DNA of 64,000 nt from Leptospira chreensis (GCF_016919165.1 NZ_JAFFPS010000048.1:1-64000), one strand, 5' to 3'. Numbered from the stretch's first letter, positions 18,617 through 28,244 are shown. Notes: generated from the sequence alone by a model not told the origin. Numbers and translations: made by a program.

Positions 18617-19704
18617 GTGGGAAAAGATCCAGCCGTTGGATAAGAACCTAAAAGTTTAAATAATGTACATTGGGATTTTACTTTTCCGAGAAGATCGGCA
18701 ATTTTTGGATCTTCTTTGTGACCAATAAAATCTACGAAAAAATGATATTCCCATAGGTTTCTTTTTAGTGGTCTGGATTCAATCTTAGTTAGATTGACGG
18801 CTCCATCATTAAAGGTTTTTAAAATAGCAAACAAAGACCCTGTTTGGTTCGGAATCGAAAACACAATGGAGGTTTTATCTTCTTTTGTTTTCGGTGAGGA
18901 TGTTTTACCAATCACCAAAAACCGAGTGGTGTTTCCCGAATAGTCTTCAATCCCTTCGGCAACCACATTCAATTGATAAATTTCACCGGCAATTTTAGAA
19001 GCGATCGCAAGTCCGTCTTTTCTTTCAGAAACTAACTTTGCCGCCATAGCGGTGGAGGAAGTATCCACTACTTCTGCATTGGGAAGGTTGGCCGAAATCC
19101 AATTGCGGCACTGTTCGTTCCCAATTCGAATTCCATAGATTTTCTTAACGGCCGCAAGATCCGTTTCAAATCCGAGTAAAGAAAAAGAAATTCTTTGGTA
19201 TAACTCAGAGTAAACGACAAGATCTGTTTCTAAAAACATATCGAGTGTGGAACTGACTTGGCCTTCGGTAGAATTTTCTACAGGAACCACTCCGTAATCC
19301 AACTTCCCCTCTTCCACCATACGAAATACATCGGGGATGGAGGTTTGTGGGGCGGCATCAATGGAGGTTCCAAATTTAGAACGAAGGGCCGAATGAGAAA
19401 AACTCCCTTCTGGTCCTAAAAATCCAATCTTTAACGGATGTTCTAAGGCAATGGTTCCGGACATCATCTCCCGGTAAATGGCACGAATGACCGATGCAGG
19501 AAGTGGACCACCAGATAACTTAGTTACCTTTTCATATACATCTTTTTCACGATCGGGGCGATAGATTGGCCCACCAGATTCTTTTTTCACACGACCAATC
19601 TCTTGTGCGAAGCCTGCCCGTTTTTGAATGAGTGCAATGATTTCCGTGTCTAATGAATCGATACCAGCTCGGAGTTTTTTTAATTCTTCTTCTGCACTAC
19701 TCAT
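18613..19704 (-). CDS. pheA: Bifunctional chorismate mutase/prephenate dehydratase
   Basis: The 363-residue protein has three domains. The N-terminal 85 residues are an AroQ-type chorismate mutase (LRAGIDSLDTEIIALIQKR, 'YRPDREKDV'). Residues about 92-270 are prephenate dehydratase ('IGFLGPEGSFSHSAL', 'YGVVPVENSTEGQVSSTLD'). The C-terminal 80 residues are an ACT domain ('FSIPNQTGSLFAILKTFND' then 'LTKIESRPLKRNLWEYHFFVD') that should bind phenylalanine for feedback control. It provides the step to phenylpyruvate and shares the mutase product with TyrA. It starts one base after scpB ends. Confidence 0.95.
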   Translation of the reverse strand: MSSAEEELKKLRAGIDSLDTEIIALIQKRAGFAQEIGRVKKESGGPIYRPDREKDVYEKVTKLSGGPLPASVIRAIYREMMSGTIALEHPLKIGFLGPEGSFSHSALRSKFGTSIDAAPQTSIPDVFRMVEEGKLDYGVVPVENSTEGQVSSTLDMFLETDLVVYSELYQRISFSLLGFETDLAAVKKIYGIRIGNEQCRNWISANLPNAEVVDTSSTAMAAKLVSERKDGLAIASKIAGEIYQLNVVAEGIEDYSGNTTRFLVIGKTSSPKTKEDKTSIVFSIPNQTGSLFAILKTFNDGAVNLTKIESRPLKRNLWEYHFFVDFIGHKEDPKIADLLGKVKSQCTLFKLLGSYPTAGSFPT

Positions 19705-19705
19705 T

Positions 19706-20335
19706 TCAGGCCTCTTCTTGTAACTCTTCCGGTAGTGTGCTTAAATCAAAGTCAGGATTCATTTCCGTTTCATCGGTAACAATGATGGATTCAGGAGAAA
19801 ACTCTTCGAATTTCAGTTCCTTTACTTCCACAGGTGTCGGAAGGTCAGTGAGTTTACTGAGGCCAAAGTGTAACAGAAATTCATTGGTAGTTCCGTATAA
19901 CGTGGGTCTGCCGGGAACTTCTTTTTGTCCCACAGCTTTCACCAATTTTTTTGACATGAGACTTGCCACCATGGCCCGAGAAGAGACACCTCGAATTTCA
20001 TCGAGTTCTGTCAAGGTGACAGGTTGTTTGTAAGCAATGATAGCAAGGGTGTCCAAAGTTCCACGAGAAAGAGTTTCTCTTTTTTTATCTTTAAAGATAT
20101 GTGCTAGGATTTCGCTGTATTTTTGATTCGTGATGAATTGGTATCCACCGGCGATTTCTCTCAGTAAAAAACCGCCTTCTTTTTCTTGGTAATCGAGGAT
20201 GAGTTCGTCTAGGAGTTCTCGGGCTTCTGTTTTTTCGATCCCGGCAGACTTGGCAAGTGCAGACAATTTGACCGGATCCGAAGATAAAAAGAGAAGTGCC
20301 TCAAGAAGGCCCTTAGTATAAGTTCTTTCTTCCAA
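19706..20335 (-). CDS. scpB: Segregation and condensation protein B
   Basis: The 209-residue protein has the two winged-helix domains of ScpB, with the family motif 'RGTLDTLAIIAYKQPVTLTELDEIRGV' (conserved core AIIAYKQPVT near residues 95-105) and 'GRPTLYGTTNEFLLHFGL'. ScpB binds ScpA and SMC to form the condensin that compacts and separates chromosomes. It lies six bases after scpA and one base before pheA. The acidic C-terminal tail is normal for the family. Confidence 0.95.
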   Translation of the reverse strand: MEERTYTKGLLEALLFLSSDPVKLSALAKSAGIEKTEARELLDELILDYQEKEGGFLLREIAGGYQFITNQKYSEILAHIFKDKKRETLSRGTLDTLAIIAYKQPVTLTELDEIRGVSSRAMVASLMSKKLVKAVGQKEVPGRPTLYGTTNEFLLHFGLSKLTDLPTPVEVKELKFEEFSPESIIVTDETEMNPDFDLSTLPEELQEEA

Positions 20336-20341
20336 ATTGGT

Positions 20342-21085
20342 CTAAACCTTGACTATTTTGATTTCACCGAAAACTGCATGTTGGAGAACTTTGCAAACTC
20401 GGATTTTAACAACTTCTAATACGGCAAGGAAGGCAGCGACGATTTCTTTTTTTTCCGGTTTTTCCGTTTCGAACAAATCCATAAAATGAATTTCCCCGGT
20501 TTTTTCTAAAAGATTCTGTAAATATGCCATTTTATCTTCTACGGAGTATTGGGCCACACCCTCGTAGATGGGTAGAAGGTCTTCTACCTCATTGGAACTT
20601 TCTTGTTCCAAAATCGAATTGAACGCGGAGATGAGATCCACAAGGCTAACATCCAACCAAACTTCGGTTTCATCCAATACTTGGTTCGTTTCCCGAGTGA
20701 ACATTCCTGCCGTCAACCGGTCGAGTTCCGCCAGGCGTTGTCCGGCCATTTGGAATTTTTTGTGTTCGAGTAATTTATCTACAAGCTCTTTCGGAAGAGG
20801 AGGATTGTAATCCTCTTCTTCAAAACCAGGATCCGGCAATAAAGCCTTGGATTTTAAATATACCAAATGAGCTGCCATTACGGCAAACTCAGAAGTAAGT
20901 TCAATCGATAGGGACTGACTCGTTCTCAGAAATTGAATGAAATCAGATGTGATACGCGAAAGGGAGACTTCAAAAATATCAACCTTATAACTATCAATCA
21001 GAGACCATAGAACCGTTAAAGGTCCTTCTGTCAATCCTCCGTCCTGGTTCTGCCACCGGACGATAAACTCCGGGGTTTGGGACAC
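20342..21085 (-). CDS. scpA: Segregation and condensation protein A
   Basis: The 247-residue kleisin has the ScpA opening 'FEGPL'-like region in the form 'GGLTEGPLTVLWSLIDSYKVDIFEVSLSRI', the helix 'ELTSEFAVMAAHLVYLKSKALLPDP' and a C-terminal winged helix ('EKKEIVAAFLAVLEVVKIRVCKV'). It bridges the SMC heads with ScpB. The start lies three bases after the cheY stop, so it seems to be transcribed with the chemotaxis genes. Confidence 0.92.
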   Translation of the reverse strand: MSQTPEFIVRWQNQDGGLTEGPLTVLWSLIDSYKVDIFEVSLSRITSDFIQFLRTSQSLSIELTSEFAVMAAHLVYLKSKALLPDPGFEEEDYNPPLPKELVDKLLEHKKFQMAGQRLAELDRLTAGMFTRETNQVLDETEVWLDVSLVDLISAFNSILEQESSNEVEDLLPIYEGVAQYSVEDKMAYLQNLLEKTGEIHFMDLFETEKPEKKEIVAAFLAVLEVVKIRVCKVLQHAVFGEIKIVKV

Positions 21086-21088
21086 GGT

Positions 21089-21451
<363 letters not shown>

Positions 21452-21452
21452 A

Positions 21453-22520
21453 TTAATTCCCTCTCGACTTTAATAATTCTATCATCTTTGGTACTAAATC
21501 ATCCACAGGAAGGACAAAATCAATCCCTCCCATTTCGACTGCAACACGGTTCATTCCGTACACTACCGATGTTGCTTCATTCTGCGCCAGAGTAATACCA
21601 CCCTTGGCGTGAATGTTGGTGATTGCTTGCGATCCATCTTTTCCCATACCTGTCATGATCATGGATAAAAGATGATCTCCACCGTAAGCTTCCACCAAAC
21701 TATCAAACAATACTTCAATGGATGGTCGATGCCCATTGACCTGCCCTGCATGGGTAAGTTCAATGACACGATCCTTTCCTTTTGTGATTACCTTCATTTG
21801 ATAATCACCAGGAGCAATGTAAGCGGTTCCCGATTGCACAAGGTCACCTTGTTCCGCTTCTTTCACTTGTATTTTAGACAAGGAATTCAATCTGTCCGCA
21901 AACGCCTTCGTAAACCCCGCCGGCATATGTTGCACCACAAAGATAGGTTTCGCAAAATCTTCCGGAATGCCTGCAAAGACAGTTTGTAAGGCTTTGGGTC
22001 CTCCTGTGGAAGTCCCTATTCCGATAGCGTCTACTTTGATCGGTTTTTGAAAACTTTTATTTAATTGGCGTTCAGTCCGATCCAACCTTGGCTGAATTTC
22101 TGGGCTTGGTAGCCTAGAATCGGAAAATCCTTTGATTTTTGCGGACAAAACCGCAGCCACATCTTCCGGTGAAAACTGATTTCCGCTGGATGGTTTCGGA
22201 ATGAAGTCAACTGCCCCGAGCTCCAAAGCTTTGAAAGTGGCATCGGCCCCATGTTGGGTGAGCACCGACAACATAATCACATGTGTGGAGAGTTTTAGTT
22301 TTTTGATTTCCGCGAGGGCCGTAAGACCGTCCATAATCGGCATCTCAATGTCCAAAACAATAAAGTCAGGTTTTAGTTTATCAGCTAAATCAATACAATC
22401 CATTCCGGTTTTGCCGGTAGCGATGACTTGTACTTCATCCTTTTTGGTGAGGACATCACTTAAGATATTCCTCACAAGGAGTGAGTCGTCGATGATAACA
22501 ACGGTAGGTTTTTTGTTCAT
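21453..22520 (-). CDS. cheB: Chemotaxis protein-glutamate methylesterase CheB
   Basis: The 355-residue protein has an N-terminal receiver with phosphoacceptor Asp57 ('FIVLDIEMPIMDGL') and a C-terminal methylesterase. The esterase nucleophile Ser is in 'IGIGTSTGGPKAL', the His in 'VVQHMPAGFT' and the Asp in 'MTGMGKDGSQA'. It removes methyl groups from chemoreceptors. Its ATG overlaps the cheA stop by four bases. No cheR or cheD is in the window, so the methylating partner must be elsewhere. Confidence 0.95.
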   Translation of the reverse strand: MNKKPTVVIIDDSLLVRNILSDVLTKKDEVQVIATGKTGMDCIDLADKLKPDFIVLDIEMPIMDGLTALAEIKKLKLSTHVIMLSVLTQHGADATFKALELGAVDFIPKPSSGNQFSPEDVAAVLSAKIKGFSDSRLPSPEIQPRLDRTERQLNKSFQKPIKVDAIGIGTSTGGPKALQTVFAGIPEDFAKPIFVVQHMPAGFTKAFADRLNSLSKIQVKEAEQGDLVQSGTAYIAPGDYQMKVITKGKDRVIELTHAGQVNGHRPSIEVLFDSLVEAYGGDHLLSMIMTGMGKDGSQAITNIHAKGGITLAQNEATSVVYGMNRVAVEMGGIDFVLPVDDLVPKMIELLKSRGN

Positions 22521-25500
22521 GATTTATGGATCAAATCTACCAGTTCGTCAAAATCAGGTAAGAAAATCAGAACACCAATTAGATTACTTCCTTGGTGGTT
22601 GAATTCTGTGTGCATGGACAAAAACTTAGTTCGTTCTGGTTTTACAATGTCGATCACATCCATAAAACTACCTGTAATCATTTCTGGAACCGAAGGTAAA
22701 ACTTCCTTTTTCAATTTATTAGAAAGTGAGTTCATCACACTCGAACAAACGATATTGGAAATTTCAGAGAGAACAGAAACCATATCTTCAGAAAGTTTAT
22801 GAGTGCTACCCTCTGCATATTTAGCATCTTCCGAACCAAGTAATTCTTTGGCAATTTCTGATCCATTGTCTTCGGAAAACATCATAAGAAGGTTTCCGTT
22901 GAGATCTCCGGTCATCCGAATTTTCATTCCAAAGAACTGATCCATGGAATAACGAAATTCTTTTGCCAAACCTTCGCGGTCGGTGAGTTTGATTTCAGGA
23001 ATAAAAAGTTCTACTTCTTTACCAACTAACTGAGAAAGCACGACACCGGCATTCATCATACCAGTATTGACAATGTTCTCTAGTTTTTTGATATCTTTGG
23101 AAGACATGATTTCGTTGATCGCGTCTGAATTCAGAGCGGCCACTTGATTCAATCGTTCTTCTTTTTGTTCAACGAAGCCTTTGATGATTTCTGCGGCTTG
23201 TTCTCTTTCCGTAAGTTTAACTGTTTCAATTTTTGCAACATCGGCCAAACGATGGATTTCATCTGTTTTGTGATCAATCACAAGAGTGGATGTGGATGTC
23301 TGAGAAGATTCACTAGAATCGCCATTCACAACAGTTTCTGTTTTGATTACTTCTGTTGTGATTTTGAGGTTGGTTGCAGGTTCTTCGGCAAATACTTCTT
23401 CTTTGGGAACGATGACATGTTTTTCGATTTTATGTTTATCTTTTTTAACACGTGATTTGTCTTTTGCACGTAACTCTATCAACTTCGCATTATAACGGTT
23501 GGTAGGGTGATTGGATTTAAACATATACTCAGAATCTGACATTTCTAGAGATCGGATGGTGGAGGCACGTTTCATCATATCCCCTGCTACCAATTTGTCA
23601 GACCAGTCTACTTTGTCGGCGGCAATCTCTACAAGACCTGGAATGTCCAAAACGAGGATGATGGTTCCATCACCCATAATGGTGGCTCCCGTGAGTCCTT
23701 GGATGTCTTTGAAGTTTTTACCGAGTGACTTGATTACGGTTTCATGTTTTCCAATTAAGTCATCTACCATAAAGCCCAGTTTTCTCGTTTTGTAATTCAC
23801 GATGACAACGGGAACTTCCACCATCTCTTGTTTGTCGGCAAGACCAAGGATACGATTCAAACGGTAGATAGGCAAAACCTCTCCTCGTAAGTTGATGATC
23901 TCGTGTCCTTCGAGTGTGGTGATTTGGTCCAGATTGACTTTGATGGTTTCGGAGACTTCGGATAGAGGGAAGGCATAGACTTCCTCTTCCATAATGACAA
24001 GAATCGAAGGAATGATGGCCAGTGCTTGTGGGAAGGAAAGAGTGAAAGAAGAACCCTTTCCCTCTTCTGAATGGATGAGGATTTTGCCCTTAAACTCTTC
24101 GATGAGTTTGTTCACGACATTCATCCCCACACCACGTCCCGAAATATCGGAAATTTTGTCGGCAGTGGAAAAACCAGGAGCAAAGATAAATTGGAAAATA
24201 TCTGATTCCGAAAGGTTCTGTGCATCCGTATCGCTAACAAGCCCTCGTTCGATGGCTTTTTTTAGGATTTTATCTTTATTGAGTCCTTTTCCATCATCTC
24301 GAATTTCCACAAGGATATTGGACCCGCCTTGGTAAGCATTGAGCTCAACAGTACCTTCTTCCGGTTTCCCTGCTGCCCTTCTTTCCGAAGGAGATTCAAT
24401 TCCATGATCCACAGAATTGCGAATGAGATGGATGAGTGGTTCCCCAATCGCATCGATTACTTTTTTATCGAGTTCTGTGTTTTCACCGCGAAGTACAAGG
24501 TTTACTTGTTTTCCAGTTTCTAAAGAGAGATCCCGAATGAGTCTTGTGAAACGATTGAATACAGATCCAATCGGAACCATTCGGATGTTCATAATTCCTG
24601 TTTGTAGGTCTTTGGAAATTCGATTGATTTGATCGATTTTTCCTTTGAGTTCATTGAAGAGCGAGTCTTCACCAAACTGTGCAACCAAATCATCATAGAT
24701 CTTTTGGAATCCAGAGTTAGTAATGACAAGTTCTCCAACGTTATTCATAAGTTGGTCTAGTTTGTCAGAAGATACCTTGATGGTTCTCATAACTACTTTA
24801 GAGTCAGTTACCGCTTTATCAAAGTTAGCGGAACCTTTCACCGCATGTTTTTCTTCAGGATCTGATAGAGAATGCGTAGTATTTCCGGCCTCCGAGGATA
24901 TTCCTTCGGATCTTTTTTCGAGGGCTTCCATTTCTGTTTCCGGGAGTTGGATTTCTTCCACAGAAAGACTGTCTACCATATCGATATTACACTGAACGTG
25001 TAACTCATGTTTGTTGTTTTTGGTAACAGTAATGAAGGAAAGGGCAAAACTACCTTGGCCATTGTCCAAAGCATCTTCTGTAGGATTACATTTGATGATG
25101 GTGCCGGATTGTTTGACAGACTGTACAATCAGCAGAAGTCTTAGGTTCTGCATGGGAGTGTCGTCTTTTAATTTTAAGTTCACAGAGAAAGCAGAAAGGC
25201 CACTGTCTTCTTTTAAAGACTGACGAATTTCAGAAATTTCATCTTCGGTTAAACTAAGGGAAAGACTAGAACTATCAGTTTGTTTTGCAGAGGAACTTGG
25301 ATTTGATTTAGAAGCACTAGACTTAGGCCCAGTTTGTGTTTGTGCGGCTTCATAATCCTGAAGTTTTTTAATCATGTCCGTAAAGGGGGTTTCCACCTTC
25401 ACGCCGTTCGCAACACCTTCGATCACTTGTTTGATGAGATCAAAACATTCAAATAATAAATTCACCAACTTAACGTTGATTTCTAAACTCCCTTCCCTAA

Positions 25501-25726
25501 TTTTTTGGAGAAGGTTTTCCATCGTGTGGGACAAATCAGAAAGATTGTACAATCCAACGAAGGCAGAAGAACTTTTTAAAGAGTGTGCTGCACGAAAAAT
25601 ATCATTGATGATTTCCGGGTTTTCATGGTCTTTTTCGAGTTTCACCAAATTGGAATTTAATTCCTCAATTTGATCCTCGGATTCTTCCAGGAAAACTTCT
25701 GTGTATTCGCCTAAAATTCCAGCCAA
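22517..25726 (-). CDS. cheA: Chemotaxis histidine kinase CheA with C-terminal CheC-like domain
   Basis: This 1069-residue protein starts at a TTG with AAGGGAT upstream. Domains in order: Hpt with phospho-His48 in 'IFRAAHSLKSSS'; a CheY/CheB-binding linker (about 150-280); dimerisation helices; HATPase with N box 'HLIRNSVDHGIES', 'VEIRDDGKGL' and 'GRGVGMNVV'; and a CheW-like domain (about 575-705). It is far longer than usual CheA (about 650-750). The extra C-terminal 230 residues carry two CheC/CheX-like motifs, 'LENIVNTGMMNAGVVLSQLVG' (core NTGMMNAG) and 'LSEISNIVCSSVMNSLS'. A CheY phosphatase domain fused to the kinase is my inference. It lies between cheW and cheB. Confidence 0.93.
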   Translation of the reverse strand: MAGILGEYTEVFLEESEDQIEELNSNLVKLEKDHENPEIINDIFRAAHSLKSSSAFVGLYNLSDLSHTMENLLQKIREGSLEINVKLVNLLFECFDLIKQVIEGVANGVKVETPFTDMIKKLQDYEAAQTQTGPKSSASKSNPSSSAKQTDSSSLSLSLTEDEISEIRQSLKEDSGLSAFSVNLKLKDDTPMQNLRLLLIVQSVKQSGTIIKCNPTEDALDNGQGSFALSFITVTKNNKHELHVQCNIDMVDSLSVEEIQLPETEMEALEKRSEGISSEAGNTTHSLSDPEEKHAVKGSANFDKAVTDSKVVMRTIKVSSDKLDQLMNNVGELVITNSGFQKIYDDLVAQFGEDSLFNELKGKIDQINRISKDLQTGIMNIRMVPIGSVFNRFTRLIRDLSLETGKQVNLVLRGENTELDKKVIDAIGEPLIHLIRNSVDHGIESPSERRAAGKPEEGTVELNAYQGGSNILVEIRDDGKGLNKDKILKKAIERGLVSDTDAQNLSESDIFQFIFAPGFSTADKISDISGRGVGMNVVNKLIEEFKGKILIHSEEGKGSSFTLSFPQALAIIPSILVIMEEEVYAFPLSEVSETIKVNLDQITTLEGHEIINLRGEVLPIYRLNRILGLADKQEMVEVPVVIVNYKTRKLGFMVDDLIGKHETVIKSLGKNFKDIQGLTGATIMGDGTIILVLDIPGLVEIAADKVDWSDKLVAGDMMKRASTIRSLEMSDSEYMFKSNHPTNRYNAKLIELRAKDKSRVKKDKHKIEKHVIVPKEEVFAEEPATNLKITTEVIKTETVVNGDSSESSQTSTSTLVIDHKTDEIHRLADVAKIETVKLTEREQAAEIIKGFVEQKEERLNQVAALNSDAINEIMSSKDIKKLENIVNTGMMNAGVVLSQLVGKEVELFIPEIKLTDREGLAKEFRYSMDQFFGMKIRMTGDLNGNLLMMFSEDNGSEIAKELLGSEDAKYAEGSTHKLSEDMVSVLSEISNIVCSSVMNSLSNKLKKEVLPSVPEMITGSFMDVIDIVKPERTKFLSMHTEFNHQGSNLIGVLIFLPDFDELVDLIHKS

Positions 25727-25744
25727 TGTCGTATCCCTTTTTCT

Positions 25745-26248
25745 TTACTTTGCGGAAGAAACAAAATCAACAATTTGTTCCAAATCCAAATTCAAAATCA
25801 AATGGTCTTCGTGTCTAGATACGGATTCAACCATCTTACTATAGTTTAACGACAAGTCATCAGTTGTATAACTGATAAAATCCTTTTGGATTTTTACAAC
25901 TTGTTTGACTTCATCAACAAGGACTCCAATACGTTTCTCATCTAACATAATGACTATGATGCGAGAGATAGGAAATATTTCAGAATCGGTTTCGTGGAAT
26001 CTTTTTTTCAGATCCAAGATAGGAATGATTTCACCGCGAAGGTTGATCACACCTAAAATGTAATCGTCCACATTCGGAATTCTTGTGATTAAAACTGGTT
26101 TTAAAATTTCGTGCACCAGTAACAATCGAATCCCAAAGAATTCTTTATCGATGGTAAATGTGAGGAACTGTTCCAAGTCTCCCAAATCGGATTCTTGTTC
26201 CAGTTTGGTTTTTTCCGCCAGGGATGTAAGTAATGTTTCTTGGTCCAT
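25745..26248 (-). CDS. cheW: Chemotaxis coupling protein CheW
   Basis: The 167-residue protein is a single CheW domain: 'FLTFTIDKEFFGIRLLLVHEI', 'RIPNVDDYILGVINLRGEIIPILDLKKRF' (core VINLRGEIIPILDL) and 'IGVLVDEVKQVVKI'. It links chemoreceptors to CheA. It is the first gene of the chemotaxis run and ends 18 bases before the cheA start. A gap of 36 bases separates it from the cyclo-ligase gene upstream. Confidence 0.95.
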   Translation of the reverse strand: MDQETLLTSLAEKTKLEQESDLGDLEQFLTFTIDKEFFGIRLLLVHEILKPVLITRIPNVDDYILGVINLRGEIIPILDLKKRFHETDSEIFPISRIIVIMLDEKRIGVLVDEVKQVVKIQKDFISYTTDDLSLNYSKMVESVSRHEDHLILNLDLEQIVDFVSSAK

Positions 26249-26284
26249 ATGCTACCTGGAATCGTGTCAGAATCCTACGTGGAT

Positions 26285-26869
26285 TCAATCTAAAAACGAA
26301 TGAATCTGGATTTCCGTAATCATTTTTCCTATTTTTAGATCGTGGCTTTCTGCAAGGAATGGGACGGGGAAAAGTTTGGAAAAACTGAGTCCAATGGCTT
26401 TCTTTTGGAGCGATTCTGAATTTAAAATGCGATCATAATATCCACCACCGCGTCCCAACCGATAACCTTTTTCGTTGAAACCAAGAGCCGGAACCAAAAT
26501 CAAATCCGCATCTTCTACGGAGATCTCCTCATCTCCTACCGGTTCAAAAAGTCCGAGTGCGTTCTTTTCAAAGGAATGGGGACGTAAGAAACGCAAAACC
26601 TTTCCCTCTTCCATTCGAGGGAAGTACCACTGAGCAGAATGCCTTGCTTCAATAAAACCAGTAGGTCTCGGAAGGGGGCAAGATTCAATGATGGGAAGGA
26701 CATCGACTTCATAAAGAAAGTCAGGAGAATAAGTGATGATTTTGGATTTGCCCTGCAAAAGAGGAAATAACCTACGAAGGATGGCCGCTTCATGGTCTTC
26801 CCTTTCTGGTAAGTTCGGAAGATTTTTTTTTAGAACTTCTCTAGCGTCTTTTTTGGAAATGGAATTCAA
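26285..26869 (-). CDS. 5-formyltetrahydrofolate cyclo-ligase family protein
   Basis: The 194-residue protein has the family C-terminal motif 'DLILVPALGFNEKGYRLGRGGGYYDRIL', where GYRLGRGGGYYD binds ATP and folate. The N-terminus carries the Lys/Arg-rich helix expected for MTHFS. The enzyme turns 5-formyl-THF into 5,10-methenyl-THF. Its start overlaps zapA (ATGA), the same zapA-ygfA neighbourhood as in gammaproteobacteria, but the overlap leaves no room for a 6S RNA gene between them. Confidence 0.92.
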   Translation of the reverse strand: MNSISKKDAREVLKKNLPNLPEREDHEAAILRRLFPLLQGKSKIITYSPDFLYEVDVLPIIESCPLPRPTGFIEARHSAQWYFPRMEEGKVLRFLRPHSFEKNALGLFEPVGDEEISVEDADLILVPALGFNEKGYRLGRGGGYYDRILNSESLQKKAIGLSFSKLFPVPFLAESHDLKIGKMITEIQIHSFLD

Positions 26870-27183
26870 AAATGATCCCCAATGATCCCCTCTTCCAATA
26901 GAGAAATGATCTTCTTTGTTCGTTCTTCCAATTCGGGAATTTCATTTGTTTTGGCAGAAACTTCTTTCATTTGGAACAGTTCGTCCGCTAAATTGAGTGC
27001 ACAAAGTACGGCTAATTTGGTTTTGGATGCCGTTGGTAATGCTTTTGACAGTTCCAAAAGTCGTGATTCTACAAAATCAGCCACCTCAGAGATGTACCCT
27101 GAGGAAGCTTCACCAACAATGGTATAGGTCTCACCAAAGATTTGTTTGGTTATTTTTTGAGGTTGTGGGGCAGATTCTGCCAT
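26866..27183 (-). CDS. zapA: Cell division protein ZapA
   Basis: The 105-residue protein fits ZapA: an N-terminal 'ITKQIFGETYTIVGEAS' strand pair, the helix 'ISEVADFVESRLLELSKAL' and 'KLAVLCALNLADELFQMKE' leading to a C-terminal coiled coil. ZapA cross-links FtsZ filaments at the division site. It sits between an acidic coiled-coil gene (possible ZapB role) and the cyclo-ligase gene, which it overlaps by four bases. Confidence 0.9.
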   Translation of the reverse strand: MAESAPQPQKITKQIFGETYTIVGEASSGYISEVADFVESRLLELSKALPTASKTKLAVLCALNLADELFQMKEVSAKTNEIPELEERTKKIISLLEEGIIGDHF

Positions 27184-27188
27184 AAAAA

Positions 27189-27833
27189 TTATTTAGGATC
27201 GTCTTCGATAATTAAAAAATCATCGTCGTCGTCAGCATCAAAGACACTGATCGCTTCATCATCATCGTCAATGATGATGTCGTCATCTTCGTCGATTTCC
27301 ACAGTAGGAACTTCTTCTTCTGATTCGACAGGAACTTCTTCTTTTTCAAAGGATGCTGATGCGGGTGGTTTTTCCAAAACTTCTTCTGTTTGGAATTCGG
27401 ATTCGTCTTCATCCAAAAGGATGATTTCATCATCTTCGTCCGCTGCTGCCAAACTCGGAGCTGCAATTGCTGCAGCACCAGCGGCCGCAACTGGTTCCCC
27501 TTGCGAAGAATCCGAACTAGATGTTTTGGGAGCCGAACTTCCCGTAGTAGGAAGGCCGTCCAAACGACCGAGGAGTTGGTGGACTTTGGATTCCAAAAGT
27601 CCTTCTCTCTCGCGGAGTTGGTTTAATTCGTCCGTTGCATCTTGGAGCTGAGTGCGAAGTGTTTTCAATTCGCGCTCTTTCTCCTCCATTGCGAGCTTCA
27701 TTTGGTCATTTTCCGCGCGGAGGGTCTCGTTTTCAGTCTCCAGGCGTGCGTTTTCTGTTCTTAGGTCTTGGATAAGTTCCAAAGCCTTAACAACTTTACT
27801 TTCTAGCTCTTCAATGGTTTCGATTTTTAACAT
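27189..27833 (-). CDS. Acidic coiled-coil protein, possibly ZapB-like division factor
   Basis: Of 214 residues, the first 95 form a long heptad coiled coil (IEELESKVVKALELIQDLRTEN onward, in repeated E/L/N pattern). An Ala/Ser-rich linker (about 95-130) leads to a tail of about 80 residues that is very rich in Asp and Glu (for example 'EIDEDDDIIIDDDDEA'). The tail is probably disordered. The coiled-coil part and position five bases before zapA resemble ZapB, but ZapB proper is only about 80 residues, so the assignment is tentative. The reverse strand of the tail yields spurious Ser-rich open frames. Confidence 0.7.
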   Translation of the reverse strand: MLKIETIEELESKVVKALELIQDLRTENARLETENETLRAENDQMKLAMEEKERELKTLRTQLQDATDELNQLREREGLLESKVHQLLGRLDGLPTTGSSAPKTSSSDSSQGEPVAAAGAAAIAAPSLAAADEDDEIILLDEDESEFQTEEVLEKPPASASFEKEEVPVESEEEVPTVEIDEDDDIIIDDDDEAISVFDADDDDDFLIIEDDPK

Positions 27834-27846
27834 GATAACAATCCGA

Positions 27847-27877
27847 TGGAATAGAATAGCCGAGCCATTCTATTCCA
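27847..27877. terminator. Long hairpin between rplT and the coiled-coil gene
   Basis: A perfect 11-base stem TGGAATAGAAT/ATTCTATTCCA with a nine-base loop occupies most of the rplT to coiled-coil gene gap. On the minus strand it is followed by TCGGATTGTT, which is only a weak U tract. It may be an attenuating terminator or an RNA-processing/stability element at the 3' end of the ribosomal protein message. Confidence 0.5.
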
Positions 27878-27890
27878 ATCAAGCACTAAT

Positions 27891-28244
27891 TTACTTAGCG
27901 ACTTTGGTTTTTTCTACGATGGCGTTGAATACTTCTTTGTGGTTGTATGCAAGGTCAGCCAAAGTCTTACGATCTAAGTTGATTCCGTGTGTTTTGAGTG
28001 CATGGATGAATTTAGAATAAGACATTCCATTTTCTCTCACTGCGGCATTGATTCTCGTAATCCAAAGTTTACGGAATTCAGACTTTTTCTTTCTACGGTC
28101 ACGGTATGCCCATTGACCAGCTTTCATTACAGCTGATTTTGCTGTTCTGAAAAGTTTAGAACGTCCGCCCCTAAAACCTTTAGCTTTAGCGAGAACTTTT
28201 TTTCTACGATTCTTATGGATGGTTCCGTTGACTGCGCGTGGCAT
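27891..28244 (-). CDS. rplT: 50S ribosomal protein L20
   Basis: The 117-residue basic protein has the full L20 pattern: '[60 protein letters not shown]' in outline, with the C-terminal '[12 protein letters not shown]'. L20 binds 23S rRNA early in assembly and in many bacteria represses its own operon by binding the infC leader RNA. It follows rpmI by three bases and is followed by the hairpin at 27847. Confidence 0.98.
   Translation of the reverse strand: MPRAVNGTIHKNRRKKVLAKAKGFRGGRSKLFRTAKSAVMKAGQWAYRDRRKKKSEFRKLWITRINAAVRENGMSYSKFIHALKTHGINLDRKTLADLAYNHKEVFNAIVEKTKVAK

Noticed and set aside
23144..23455. Phe/Cys-rich frame inside cheA
   Set aside because: Composition is that of a shadow frame; it lies wholly inside the CheA linker coding region on the other strand.
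26862..26872. 6S RNA gene expected between zapA and the cyclo-ligase gene
   Set aside because: The two genes overlap by four bases, so there is no room for it here.
27142..27651. Ser-rich 169-residue frame on the plus strand
   Set aside because: It is the reverse complement of the Asp/Glu-rich tail of the coiled-coil gene; GAT/GAA codons read backwards give Ser/Phe. No ribosome site.
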